64,000 nt of DNA, taken from the NCBI GenBank assembly GCA_963638365.1, contig CAVHRK010000076.1:5425-69424 (forward strand). Direction: 5' to 3'. Positions 54,803-63,746 of this stretch are shown here, one piece after another. The notes under the pieces were generated by a model. The model did no database searches, was not told where the DNA came from, and saw only the letters and a program-made list of their open reading frames with translations. This DNA is from Suilimivivens sp963638365 (GTDB lineage: Bacteria; Bacillota; Clostridia; Lachnospirales; Lachnospiraceae). The position numbers and the translations under genes are program-made. Position 1 is the stretch's first letter; every line of letters starts with the position of its first letter.

Positions 54803-55990
54803 TTATGATGCTGAGGAGATCACCTTATTATCAACGGTAAAGGAATCGCCGTCTGCAAGGATACAGATCATCGTTTTACCGGTATTTAACAGAACTTCAT
54901 TGCCATCATCATCATAGTATCTGGTTGCACCGTAATCGGAAGTCTTTTCCCAGGTAACATGAATACCCTTTCCGTTGGTGAAGAACCAGCCATCTCTTGT
55001 GGTATCGTGGCACTGGAAAGCCAGATAGCCTTTCTGATCGCGGACCTCATAATAGGTGTTCTGCACCAGAATGTTCTTAAAGGATAGCTGTTGGTCGTTC
55101 GCAAGATCAACATGAGGGCCGTCCACATCACGGGAAAGATGCTGATAGCGGTCATAGAGTCCGGTCTTTTCATTGTAAATGAAATAGCAGTTGGTAACCG
55201 GATAAGCAAGTGACATATCTACTTTCGCGGCAGTAAGTGCATCTGCGTATTGATCCAGTGTATTCGGTGTCTCATCATCTGCAAAGAGAAAATGTTGTTC
55301 GTCTGCATAGCCATCGCGGTACTTATCCGAGTAGCCATAATAGTCCATGGCTTTTTTCAGAAGCTTCGTGCTGGTAAAGGCATTGTCGTAATCGTTCTTT
55401 GCCACATCCCGGTAATAAGCGCTGCCATAATCAATACAGTCAATGTGCTGGGTATCGTTGCGTCCCATTACATCATCCATATAGAACGGACCACCGTAAT
55501 GAACAATCACAGCGTCCCATTCAAATGCCCAATAAGCAAAATAGTCACGACAGCTCCGGATATTTCCAAGCTTTTCAAAACTGCTCCAGTCATCAAAAAT
55601 CGCCATCAGACGTGTCATGCTGGCTTCCACATTACATTCATAAAGAATATCTGCCTGCGAAATGCCATACTGGCTTGCTGTTTTCGAGTTTGGAATCATT
55701 ACTGCAATGGGGCGTGTGGAAACAACCGAAGGATCTACCCATTCGTTTGTCAGCCGGCTCCGGACCATTCCTTCATGGGAAGGAGTCGCTGTGGCTGCAG
55801 CCTGCGCATCATTAGATGTAGAATTACTGCCGGAGGAATCTCCGGAAGAATCTTTCGTGTCCTCCGGTATGGAGGTAATCACATCCACAGAAGGCATGGT
55901 TTCTTTATTTGCCTTGCCACACGCTGTACAACCGGAAACAATCAATAGTGCGGATAACGTAAGTAAGGATAATTGCTTGAATTTATTCAC
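54803..55990 (-). CDS. DUF3048 lipoprotein, YerB-like, copy 1
   Basis: 395 residues. The signal peptide ends at LIVSGC (a second Cys pair follows). A Ser/Asp/Thr-rich spacer (about 40–75) leads to the DUF3048 region: SRLTNEW, RPIAVMIPNS, ADILYECNVEASMTRLM, IRSCRDYF, FHD-like CHDTTRDGW. The function of YerB proteins is not firmly known; they are surface anchored. The start codon is GTG behind GGGGAGGG. It is about 50–60 per cent alike to the next gene by eye; they probably arose by tandem duplication, and each has its own promoter. Confidence 0.9.
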   Translation of the reverse strand: MNKFKQLSLLTLSALLIVSGCTACGKANKETMPSVDVITSIPEDTKDSSGDSSGSNSTSNDAQAAATATPSHEGMVRSRLTNEWVDPSVVSTRPIAVMIPNSKTASQYGISQADILYECNVEASMTRLMAIFDDWSSFEKLGNIRSCRDYFAYWAFEWDAVIVHYGGPFYMDDVMGRNDTQHIDCIDYGSAYYRDVAKNDYDNAFTSTKLLKKAMDYYGYSDKYRDGYADEQHFLFADDETPNTLDQYADALTAAKVDMSLAYPVTNCYFIYNEKTGLYDRYQHLSRDVDGPHVDLANDQQLSFKNILVQNTYYEVRDQKGYLAFQCHDTTRDGWFFTNGKGIHVTWEKTSDYGATRYYDDDGNEVLLNTGKTMICILADGDSFTVDNKVISSAS

Positions 55991-56046
55991 GTAAAACCCT
56001 CCCCTAATATTTCAATAGATACAGTTTAGCACAATTTGTCCAAAAT

Positions 56047-56084
56047 AAAAAGACAGGAAAGCATGTACATTCCTGTCTTTTGTA
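56047..56084. terminator. terminator between the DUF3048 genes
   Basis: AAAAGACAGGAA pairs with TTCCTGTCTTTT (56070–56081) around a 10-base loop. It lies between the two minus-strand genes, downstream of the 56125–57291 gene. Confidence 0.8.
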
Positions 56085-56095
56085 TTTTATAAAAT

Positions 56096-56116
56096 GTAAC
56101 TATTCAGAATAGTTAC
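56096..56116. repeat. perfect inverted repeat with 10-base arms
   Basis: GTAACTATTC (56096–56105) and GAATAGTTAC (56107–56116) surround one A, just after the stop of the minus-strand DUF3048 gene. TAACTATTCAG resembles the complement of the 25-nt element seen at 43946 and 50902. Confidence 0.6.
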
Positions 56117-56124
56117 CATACCGT

Positions 56125-57291
56125 TTAGTTGATGGAAACACCGTCAGCTAAGAAACTGTCTCCGTCCTTGATAATACATACCATGGTTTTGCCGGTGTTG
56201 AATTCTACTTCGTTACCGTTGTCATCATAGTATTTGGTTGGTTCATAATCGGCGGTCTTCTTCCAGTTTACGTGAATTGCTTTACCGTTGGTGATGTAAT
56301 AACCATCCCTGGTAGTGTCATGTACCTGGAATGCCAGATAACCCTTCGCATCACGTACTTCATAATAGGTACTCTGAATGATAAGGTTTTTAAAGGAAAG
56401 CTGCTCGTTGGTAGCGCCGTCTACATCAGCCTCACCGTAGATACTACGGTAATATAAACCATCATCTGCATTGTAGCTGAAAGAGGTCTTCGTGATCGGA
56501 TAAGCAGGGGTTAAATCAATTTCCTTTGCATCAATGGCATCGCTGTAGGATTCCAGAGTATTCGGTGCACTGGAGGGAGCAAATTTATAATGGGCACCCT
56601 GATAGTATTCATCGCGATAGGTTTTGGAGTAACCTAACTTGCTGATTGCTTCATTGATACCGTCTGAACTTGCATAGGCATTCTGGGGTGCTTTGCGGTC
56701 TGTGGAACGATAAAATGCATTGGCATATAATCCGTCATGATGTGTTTCACCGTAATTACAACCTGTAATATTATCGGTACCTTCACGTTCAATGATATCA
56801 TTAATATAGAAAGGTCCGCCAAAATGGATATAAATGGAATCAGCCTCTAATGCCCAGTATACAAAATAGTCACGGCAGCTGCGGACATTACCGATCCGGT
56901 CTAAACCTTCCCAATCCTTAATAACGGCCATGCTTCTTGTAATGCCACCCTCTACAGGACATTCGTAAAGAATATCTGCCTTGGAAAGATTGTAATGTGG
57001 CAATGCGTTGGAATCATTCGGAGACATAATTGCAATTGGTCTTGCATTTTCAAGGTCACCGCTGATCCACTCATTAGTAAGGGGGCTGCGTACCATTCCT
57101 TCTTCAGGGGGAACCTCTTCGTCAGCAACCTCTTCCTCCGCGGAACTATCCTGTGTATCCTCAGCAGGAGTGGGCTGTGCCTGAATGATCGGCTCGACAA
57201 CAGGCTGGACTTCTTCTGTCTTATTGCCACAGCCGGTTAATATAAAAGCTGCTGATAAGGCAACTATAGATAACGCCTTTAAGTATTTCAT
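56125..57291 (-). CDS. DUF3048 lipoprotein, YerB-like, copy 2
   Basis: 388 residues. The signal peptide ends at ILTGC and is followed by an acidic Glu/Asp/Pro linker (about 30–65). The DUF3048 core matches copy 1: SPLTNEWISG, RPIAIMSPND, ADILYECPVEGGITRSM, VRSCRDYFVYWAL, VHDTTRDGYYITNGKAIHV. A secreted, membrane-anchored protein of unknown role. It is monocistronic behind an extended -10 promoter. Confidence 0.9.
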   Translation of the reverse strand: MKYLKALSIVALSAAFILTGCGNKTEEVQPVVEPIIQAQPTPAEDTQDSSAEEEVADEEVPPEEGMVRSPLTNEWISGDLENARPIAIMSPNDSNALPHYNLSKADILYECPVEGGITRSMAVIKDWEGLDRIGNVRSCRDYFVYWALEADSIYIHFGGPFYINDIIEREGTDNITGCNYGETHHDGLYANAFYRSTDRKAPQNAYASSDGINEAISKLGYSKTYRDEYYQGAHYKFAPSSAPNTLESYSDAIDAKEIDLTPAYPITKTSFSYNADDGLYYRSIYGEADVDGATNEQLSFKNLIIQSTYYEVRDAKGYLAFQVHDTTRDGYYITNGKAIHVNWKKTADYEPTKYYDDNGNEVEFNTGKTMVCIIKDGDSFLADGVSIN

Positions 57292-57318
57292 AAAAATTTC
57301 CTCACTTTCTGTAATCCT

Positions 57319-57348
57319 GTGAGTCTCAGACTCACATTGCTTATTATA
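57319..57348 (-). promoter_or_regulatory. promoter of DUF3048 copy 2 with hairpin at the start site
   Basis: Minus strand: TGCTATAAT (extended -10; TATAAT at 57348–57343) is followed closely by a perfect inverted repeat GTGAGTC/GACTCAC (57335–57319). The repeat would form the 5' end of the RNA, or serve as an operator. Confidence 0.6.
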
Positions 57349-57454
57349 GCATAGGAAGGATAAGCAGTCACTAACAAAATTTTTAAGCTTTCATTAATTA
57401 TAGGGCCATATAATGGTAATTCTCCGGATTAAAATTATTAAATTGGAAATTTAC

Positions 57455-57483
57455 TTGTGAAAATGGTAAGAAAAGGGTAAAAT
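57455..57483 (+). promoter_or_regulatory. promoter of the nucleotide-sugar gene group
   Basis: TTGTGA (57455–57460), a 17-base spacer and TAAAAT (57478–57483), 30 bases before the start codon. Confidence 0.6.
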
Positions 57484-57512
57484 AGTAAAAGAGTTTATCA
57501 TGGAGGCTTATG

Positions 57513-58358
57513 ATGAAAAAAATAATTGTGACAGGATGCAATGGTCAGCTTGGACGAGCCATTAATCTGGAACTTGCAGGAAATCCGGAGCTGGAGTTTG
57601 TAAACACGGATGTAAATGAGTTGGATATTACGAATATTGACGAGGTATTAAAGCTTGCACGTGAAGTAAAGCCCTATGCGATTATCAACTGTGCCGCACA
57701 TACCGCAGTCGATGCCTGCGAAACGGATGTGGACAATGCTTACCGCATTAATGCCATTGGTCCCCGTAACTTAAGTATCGCAGCAACAGAGACCGGCGCC
57801 AAAATGGTTCATATCTCCACGGACTATGTATTTAACGGAAAGTCAGACCGTCCTTATATCGAGTTTGACACCCCGGATCCGCAGGGCATGTATGGTAAGA
57901 CGAAGCTGCAGGGTGAGAATATGGTGAAGCAGTTTGCAGACCGCTTCTTTATCTTACGTACCGCATGGCTTTATGGAGACGGCAAGAACTTCGTGAAGAC
58001 GATGCTGCGTCTTGCAGAAACCAATGATCAGGTCAGTGTCGTAAAGGATCAGGTAGGTAGTCCTACCAGTACAAAGGAGCTTGCGGGAGCGATTGCGCAC
58101 CTGCTTTTTACTGAGAATTACGGACTGTTCCATGCAACCTGTGAAGGAAGCTGCTCCTGGGCAGACTTTGCGGAAGAGATCTTCCGGCTTGCAGGAAAGA
58201 ATACGAAGGTAAAGCACATTACCAGTGAAGAATTTGCAGCGAAGGCACCGCGTCCTTCCTATTCCATTCTGGAGAACTATATGTTAAAGCTTACCTCCGA
58301 TTACCGGTTTGCAGACTGGCACGATGCAATTGAAAGCTACATTAAAGGAATGAAATAG
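57513..58358 (+). CDS. rfbD: dTDP-4-dehydrorhamnose reductase-like (RfbD) protein
   Basis: 281 residues, an extended short-chain reductase. The NAD(P) motif TGCNGQLGRA is at the start, HISTDYVFNGK near 110, and the catalytic Tyr/Lys in YGKTKLQGE near 130. It would reduce dTDP-4-keto-rhamnose to dTDP-rhamnose. rfbA/B/C are not in the window. The second ATG (57513) is better spaced from GGAGG (57502–57506) than the first (57510). Confidence 0.9.
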   Translation: MKKIIVTGCNGQLGRAINLELAGNPELEFVNTDVNELDITNIDEVLKLAREVKPYAIINCAAHTAVDACETDVDNAYRINAIGPRNLSIAATETGAKMVHISTDYVFNGKSDRPYIEFDTPDPQGMYGKTKLQGENMVKQFADRFFILRTAWLYGDGKNFVKTMLRLAETNDQVSVVKDQVGSPTSTKELAGAIAHLLFTENYGLFHATCEGSCSWADFAEEIFRLAGKNTKVKHITSEEFAAKAPRPSYSILENYMLKLTSDYRFADWHDAIESYIKGMK

Positions 58359-58359
58359 G

Positions 58360-58827
58360 ATGACATTTTTAACAGACTTAGCACATAACAGTATCTTCAT
58401 GTCAGCAATCACCGGCTGGTTTGTCGCACAGGTTCTGAAAACCATAATTCATATTATTGTGAACAAACAGTTTGTTGCAGAACGACTGGTAGGGGGCGGT
58501 GGAATGCCAAGCTCCCATTCGGCAACGGTATGTGCACTTGCAACGGCAACCGCGATGCGTTATGGTGGAGGAAGCTTTGAATTTGCACTGGCAGCGATCT
58601 TTGCGATTGTGGTGATGTATGATGCAATGGGGGTACGTCAGGAAACCGGTAAGCAGGGCAAGGTACTGAACGAAATGATGGAGATTTTTACCCAGATGGG
58701 TAAGAACATTGATGCCGAGAAAGCACTTAAGGAATTTGTGGGGCATACGCCGCTGCAGGTACTGATGGGAGCTATTCTGGGAATTGTTATTGCAATCGGA
58801 ATGTGTAATATGCAATTTTTCGTTTAA
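58360..58827 (+). CDS. divergent PAP2 family membrane protein (DUF212)
   Basis: 155 residues. About four membrane segments and the family motif GGMPSSHSATVCALATA near residue 48, with DAMGVRQETGKQ near 87. It is related to acid phosphatases/vanadium peroxidases, but the biological substrate is unknown; a lipid phosphate is plausible. The ATG follows the rfbD stop by one base, so translation is coupled. Confidence 0.9.
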   Translation: MTFLTDLAHNSIFMSAITGWFVAQVLKTIIHIIVNKQFVAERLVGGGGMPSSHSATVCALATATAMRYGGGSFEFALAAIFAIVVMYDAMGVRQETGKQGKVLNEMMEIFTQMGKNIDAEKALKEFVGHTPLQVLMGAILGIVIAIGMCNMQFFV

Positions 58828-58891
58828 GAGAGATTGTTATAAATATAACGCTGAATCAAGCAGAGTATAAATAAGGAAAAAGGAGAATTCT

Positions 58892-59953
58892 ATGCAGAAG
58901 ATAGCATTAATTACAGGTATTACAGGACAGGACGGCTCTTATCTGGCAGAGTTCCTGTTAGAAAAGGGATATGAGGTTCACGGTCTGGTGCGCAGACACA
59001 GTATTTCCAATACGGCACGTATCGACCACATTCTCAATTCCGAGTACAATAAAGTGAAGTTTTTCTTACACTATGCAGATACTACCGATTCCAGCAATCT
59101 GATGAGACTGATTGCTGAAATCCGTCCGGATGAGGTTTATAACCTGGCTGCACAGTCTCATGTCGGCGTATCCTTTGAGGTTCCCGAATATACGGCAGAA
59201 GCAACCGGTGTAAGTACCTTAAAGCTTCTCGAAGCCATTCGTGTTAATGGCGGTAACTGCAGATATTATCAGGCTTCCACTTCCGAGCTGTTTGGGGGAA
59301 TCCCGGAAACAGCACCGCAGAGTGAGAAGACACCGTTTTATCCGAAGAGCCCGTACGGAGCAGCCAAGCTTTACTCCTACTGGATCACCGTAAACTACAG
59401 AGAATCCTATAACATGTTTGCATGCAACGGTATTCTCTTTAACCATGAATCTCCGAGACGTGGAGAGAATTTCGTAACACGTAAGATTACACTTGCCATT
59501 GCCAATATTATGGCAGGCAGGCAGGAAAAGTTAAGTCTTGGAAATATGAATGCCAAGCGTGACTGGGGATTTGCAGGCGACTATGTAAAGGGTATGTGGA
59601 TGATGCTTCAGCAGGACAAACCGGACGATTTCGTGCTTGCTACCAATGAAACCCATACCGTCCGTGAGTTCGTAGAGGAATCCTTCAGGCAGCTTGGAAT
59701 CACAATCCGCTGGGAAGGAACCGGAGTAGATGAGAAGGGATACGATGCTGCAACAGGCAGACTTCTTGTAGATGTGAATCCGGAATTCTATCGTCCCGCA
59801 GAAGTGGAATTCCTCTGGGGTGACTGCACGAAGGCCGAGAAGACACTTGGCTGGAAGAGAGATGTGGACTTCAAGGGTCTGGTTGCCATGATGATGGATG
59901 CAGATATGAAAGAGATCGCAGGAATGAGCTGCGAGGAATATAAGAATCGCTAA
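58892..59953 (+). CDS. gmd: GDP-mannose 4,6-dehydratase
   Basis: 353 residues. It converts GDP-mannose to GDP-4-keto-6-deoxymannose, the first step to GDP-fucose. TGITGQDGSYL is the NADP motif (residues 8–18); catalytic Ser/Thr in STSELFGG and Tyr/Lys in YGAAKLYSYW follow, with a NHESPRRGENFVTRK substrate segment. AAAGGAG precedes the ATG. The stop overlaps the next start by one base (TAATG). Confidence 0.97.
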   Translation: MQKIALITGITGQDGSYLAEFLLEKGYEVHGLVRRHSISNTARIDHILNSEYNKVKFFLHYADTTDSSNLMRLIAEIRPDEVYNLAAQSHVGVSFEVPEYTAEATGVSTLKLLEAIRVNGGNCRYYQASTSELFGGIPETAPQSEKTPFYPKSPYGAAKLYSYWITVNYRESYNMFACNGILFNHESPRRGENFVTRKITLAIANIMAGRQEKLSLGNMNAKRDWGFAGDYVKGMWMMLQQDKPDDFVLATNETHTVREFVEESFRQLGITIRWEGTGVDEKGYDAATGRLLVDVNPEFYRPAEVEFLWGDCTKAEKTLGWKRDVDFKGLVAMMMDADMKEIAGMSCEEYKNR

Positions 59954-61644
59954 TGATTTCCGTAATTGGTATTTTTCTTTATATGTTGATTACCTGCTAT
60001 TTGCTGGGATTCAGTTGTTACGAATTACTGACCGGATTCCGGAGAAAGCAGGAGAAAGAGTTTCGTGAGGAACTGTATCGGACATGGACCGGCTGTGTGT
60101 ATGCCGGAGTGGCATTCACTGTGTTCTATGCCCAGATGTTTAGTATCTTCTACAAAGTAGGTTTTCTTGCAAATGTGCTGCTGCTCATCCTTGCAGCAGC
60201 CGGTGTGATTCTTTACCGGGACAGATTTGCACAAGAACTGAAGCGTTTATGGAATCAGAAGAATATCGGAAGAGCAATGGTTTATGCGTTGCTCTTTCTG
60301 TTGTATGCCTACGGAACATCCCGTGGAATTGAGCATTATGATACCGGGCTGTATCATGCGCAGAGCATCCGGTGGATCGAAGAATATGGAGTAATCCGGG
60401 GACTGGGAAACCTACATAGCCGGCTGGCTTACAACAGTGCTGCATTTCCGTGGACTGCATTGTACAGCTTCCGTTTTCTGGGTGGACAGTCCTTTCACTG
60501 TGGAGCAGGATTTCTGGCATGGCTTCTTTCCGTGGTATGTGTGAGCAGGTTCTGGGAGAAGGGAAGCGGGCGCTTCCGGCTGTCGGACTTTGCCCGTGTG
60601 ATGGCGGCATACTACCTGTTTAATATTTTTGATGAAATGATTTCACCGGCATCCGATTATTTTATGGTATTGCTGGTATTTTATGTAGTAATCCGGTGGC
60701 TGACACTGGTTGAGGATGGTGTGACGGATTACTTTCCTTATGCCATGCTTTGTGTACTGGGTGTAACCATTCTGACAATGAAGCTTTCGGGAGCTGTGAT
60801 TCTGCTTCTGGTATTGTATCCGGCGATACAGATGATCCGGCAGAAAAGGTGGAAAGAGACGGGCTGTTTTCTACTGACCGGATTCCTTACGGCACTTCCG
60901 TATTTTATCCGGAATGTACTGCTTTCCGGATGGCTGGTTTACCCGTTTACTTCAATTGACCTCTTCGACCTGCCTTACAAGATTCCGAAGGGCGCGGCAG
61001 AATACGATGCCCGCGAAATCAAGGTCTGGGGAAGAGGGTACAGCGATGTGACCCGTTATGGAGAGGGAATCACAGAGTGGTTTCCGGACTGGTTCCGGTC
61101 ACTTTCATTGACGGATAAGGGATTTTTTCTGTTGGCGATAAGCGGACTTGTTCTGTTGATTGGCATTGTACTTGGGACACTGACCCGGAAGAAAAAAGAC
61201 CAGCTTCCCGTATTGTTTTCCATTGGTGCTGTGAATGTCTGCTTTGTATTCTGGATGGCCACTTCACCACTTGTCCGTTATGGCTGCGTATTCCTTTGGC
61301 TTACGGCTGTACTGGACTGGGGATATGTTTATGTGACATGGATTCAGAGGCTTGACCGGGGAAGGATCGCTCTTGTATTCCTGATTTTACTTGGAATTTA
61401 TAAAGCAGGAGCTTTTGGAATAGAAAATGTCCGCAGCTTCACAACAGAGTATTTTGTGAAACAGAAGGACTATGAGCATTTTGATACGATTGCTTATGAT
61501 ATGCACGGCTACACCTTTTATTATCCGAAGGAGGGTGACCGTACCGGATATGATGCTTTTCCTGCCGCACCATGGCAGAAAGAAGATATATTTATAGGAG
61601 AAACCATTCAGGAGGGATTATCAGATGATGGAAAAAACAGATAA
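59953..61644 (+). CDS. polytopic membrane protein of surface-glycan type
   Basis: 563 residues with about 12 or more membrane segments. A soluble loop YDTGLYHAQSIRWIEEYGV, then GLGNLHSRLAYNS near residue 155, resembles the LIC_10190-type membrane proteins and GT-C glycosyltransferases, where an acidic residue near the first loop is catalytic. It starts within the gmd stop (TAATG) and its end overlaps fcl by 20 bases, so the three proteins are made together. I infer a role in transferring fucose or a fucose-containing unit; this is not shown by the sequence. Confidence 0.8.
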   Translation: MISVIGIFLYMLITCYLLGFSCYELLTGFRRKQEKEFREELYRTWTGCVYAGVAFTVFYAQMFSIFYKVGFLANVLLLILAAAGVILYRDRFAQELKRLWNQKNIGRAMVYALLFLLYAYGTSRGIEHYDTGLYHAQSIRWIEEYGVIRGLGNLHSRLAYNSAAFPWTALYSFRFLGGQSFHCGAGFLAWLLSVVCVSRFWEKGSGRFRLSDFARVMAAYYLFNIFDEMISPASDYFMVLLVFYVVIRWLTLVEDGVTDYFPYAMLCVLGVTILTMKLSGAVILLLVLYPAIQMIRQKRWKETGCFLLTGFLTALPYFIRNVLLSGWLVYPFTSIDLFDLPYKIPKGAAEYDAREIKVWGRGYSDVTRYGEGITEWFPDWFRSLSLTDKGFFLLAISGLVLLIGIVLGTLTRKKKDQLPVLFSIGAVNVCFVFWMATSPLVRYGCVFLWLTAVLDWGYVYVTWIQRLDRGRIALVFLILLGIYKAGAFGIENVRSFTTEYFVKQKDYEHFDTIAYDMHGYTFYYPKEGDRTGYDAFPAAPWQKEDIFIGETIQEGLSDDGKNR

Positions 61645-62569
61645 GATTTATGTGGCCGGACATCGGGGACTGGTTGGAAGCGCAATCGTGCGTAACCTCG
61701 AATCCAAGGGCTACACCAATATTATTGGAAGAACACACAGAGAGCTGGATCTGACCAACCAGCAGCAGGTACGTGATTTCTTCGAAGAAGAAAAGCCGGA
61801 TGTAGTTGTTCTGGCAGCAGCCAAGGTGGGTGGAATCAATGCAAACAATACCACACCTGCCGAGTTCGCTTATGAGAATATGCAGATCCAGTGTAACGTG
61901 ATCGAGTGCTGCCACAGATATAAGGTAAAGAAGCTGTTATTCTTAGGAAGCACCTGCATTTATCCGAAGATGGCACCGCAGCCGATTCCGGAGGATGCAT
62001 TGCTTACCGGTCCTTTGGAAACAACGAATGAGGCATATGCTATTGCTAAGATCGCCGGTCTTGAAATGTGTAAGTTTTATAAGAGACAGTATGGAGATGA
62101 CTTTATCAGTTGTATGCCGACCAATCTTTATGGACCGCATGACAATTACGACTTACAGGGATCGCATGTAATGCCTGCCATGATCCGGAAATTCCATGAA
62201 GCAAAGGAAAACAAGTCCCCTTCCGTAGAGCTTTGGGGAACCGGAACACCGCTTCGTGAGTTCTTATATGTAGATGATATGGCAGATGCCTGTGTTTTCC
62301 TGCTTGAGAATTACAGCGGAGAACAGCATGTGAACATCGGAACCGGCAAGGAAGTAACTATTAAGGAACTTGCAGAAACTGTTAAGGAAGTTGTCGGATA
62401 CGAGGGTGAGATCGTATGGAACAAGGATATGCCGGACGGTACACCGAGAAAGCTTACCAACGTGGATAAGCTTCACGGACTTGGCTGGACACATAAGGTT
62501 GAGCTGCGCGAAGGCGTACAGCTTGCTTATGACTGGTTCCGGGAAAATGTACAGAACGCAAGACTGTAA
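61625..62569 (+). CDS. fcl: GDP-L-fucose synthase
   Basis: 314 residues. It epimerises and reduces GDP-4-keto-6-deoxymannose to GDP-L-fucose with NADPH. VAGHRGLVGSAI is the cofactor motif, GSTCIYPK and the Tyr/Lys of YAIAKIAG are catalytic. GGAGGG at 61612–61617 lies inside the preceding gene. With gmd it completes GDP-fucose synthesis; GDP-mannose must come from genes elsewhere. Confidence 0.97.
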   Translation: MMEKTDKIYVAGHRGLVGSAIVRNLESKGYTNIIGRTHRELDLTNQQQVRDFFEEEKPDVVVLAAAKVGGINANNTTPAEFAYENMQIQCNVIECCHRYKVKKLLFLGSTCIYPKMAPQPIPEDALLTGPLETTNEAYAIAKIAGLEMCKFYKRQYGDDFISCMPTNLYGPHDNYDLQGSHVMPAMIRKFHEAKENKSPSVELWGTGTPLREFLYVDDMADACVFLLENYSGEQHVNIGTGKEVTIKELAETVKEVVGYEGEIVWNKDMPDGTPRKLTNVDKLHGLGWTHKVELREGVQLAYDWFRENVQNARL

Positions 62570-62591
62570 AATAGAGAACAGGGTAAGAATG

Positions 62592-62627
62592 AAGCTGCAC
62601 ATTGAGGTTCAATGTGCAGCTTTTTTG
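62592..62627 (+). terminator. terminator after fcl
   Basis: AAGCTGCACATTGA and TCAATGTGCAGCTT form a perfect stem (62592–62605 with 62609–62622), loop GGT, followed by TTTT. Confidence 0.92.
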
Positions 62628-62748
62628 GACTAAAAATGGTATATCTGATGTACAATTTTGTTTTTGGCATTGTATAACGAGATCACTTTTGGTAACGTAA
62701 ATTATGTGGGAAACTGTGGGTGAAGATCATAACAGGATGGGGGAGCAA

Positions 62749-63657
62749 ATGAAGAATAAAAGAACACAGTTGTTTGTTTTATTCATAATGGTATTACTGC
62801 TGATGGGATGTGGTGTGCAAAAGAATATAGACTTCAAGAATGAAAAACAGGTAAGAAATCAGAACAGCGGAGAAATGGTGGGATGTGTGGATGGAGCGAA
62901 GAACTTCGATAGCACACGTGACTTTCCTTATGAAAATATGCAGGTTGTAAGTGATGAAGTTTACGAAGTTCTTAAAGATGCTTATGGAAAAATGGACTTT
63001 AGTGTTGAATTTAAAGGAGGAAATATCGAGGATAATTCCGAGTATATTTATGCCGGGCTTAAACGGACAGAACAGGAAATGAAAAAGATAGATGAGCATT
63101 TTGATCCGCATGAATATATTTACTATGTATTTGACATGGATGGTGATTCACTCCCGGAAATCTGTGTCTGGAAATATATGACATATATTTTTAAATATGA
63201 CGCGGAAGAGGATAAGGTTCATTTATGGCATGAAATAAAGTCGCCGTGGGAGCAGGTCTTTGGAACAAACATGTTAGGGTGGAACTGGGAAGGAATGCGC
63301 TGCAGTATGTGCGAACTGGACCAGAATGGAGATACTGTCTCCGGGATCTATTTCATGGAAGAAGCAGCATGGAGCAATGGAAAAGAGACATTTCTTGTAA
63401 CTATGCCATTTGATCTGTCGGATGATGAAAAATTTGTATGGACCGAGAAAATGGAAAATGAAGCATATTATAGCAGGGAAGATGATTTGTTTTTCTTTCC
63501 GGTCACAAAAGAGCAGTATCAGGAACTTACCAAACGATTTTATGAAGCAGAAACACTGGCAGACCAGGAACGAAAAAAGGTAGGTTATACCTATGATGAA
63601 CTTTCAGGTAAAAAAATGTGTGAACAGTGTACAAAAATGAAAGCTATCTATTTATAG
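62749..63657 (+). CDS. lipoprotein, function unknown
   Basis: 302 residues. A basic start and hydrophobic stretch lead to the lipobox LLLMGC, so membrane anchored outside. The mature part is acidic and aromatic, with an FDMDGDSLPEICVW segment and a second ELDQNGDTVSGIYF that look like calcium-binding-type DxDxD loops. The start at 62749 is set by GGGGGAG (62739–62745); an upstream in-frame ATG at 62704 would put 15 residues before the signal peptide. No family recognised. Confidence 0.8.
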   Translation: MKNKRTQLFVLFIMVLLLMGCGVQKNIDFKNEKQVRNQNSGEMVGCVDGAKNFDSTRDFPYENMQVVSDEVYEVLKDAYGKMDFSVEFKGGNIEDNSEYIYAGLKRTEQEMKKIDEHFDPHEYIYYVFDMDGDSLPEICVWKYMTYIFKYDAEEDKVHLWHEIKSPWEQVFGTNMLGWNWEGMRCSMCELDQNGDTVSGIYFMEEAAWSNGKETFLVTMPFDLSDDEKFVWTEKMENEAYYSREDDLFFFPVTKEQYQELTKRFYEAETLADQERKKVGYTYDELSGKKMCEQCTKMKAIYL

Positions 63658-63700
63658 GTTTGGTTGAGCAACAAATATGAAATATTACGTTTGATAAATT

Positions 63701-63741
63701 AGAGATGCCCTATCAGATATAAACACTGTAGGACATCTCTA
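63701..63741. terminator. bidirectional terminator between the last two genes
   Basis: AGAGATGCCCTA (63701–63712) pairs with TAGGACATCTCT (63729–63740) with one mismatch. AT-rich sequence lies on both sides. Confidence 0.6.
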
Positions 63742-63746
63742 TTGGA

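Noticed and set aside
55250..55948. 232-codon open frame on the plus strand across DUF3048 copy 1
   Set aside because: The opposite strand encodes a clear lipoprotein with signal peptide; the plus-strand frame is rich in Cys, His and Ile as expected from antisense reading.
61056..61270. Small antisense open frames inside the membrane protein gene
   Set aside because: No ribosome site or family match; they are shadows of the coding strand.
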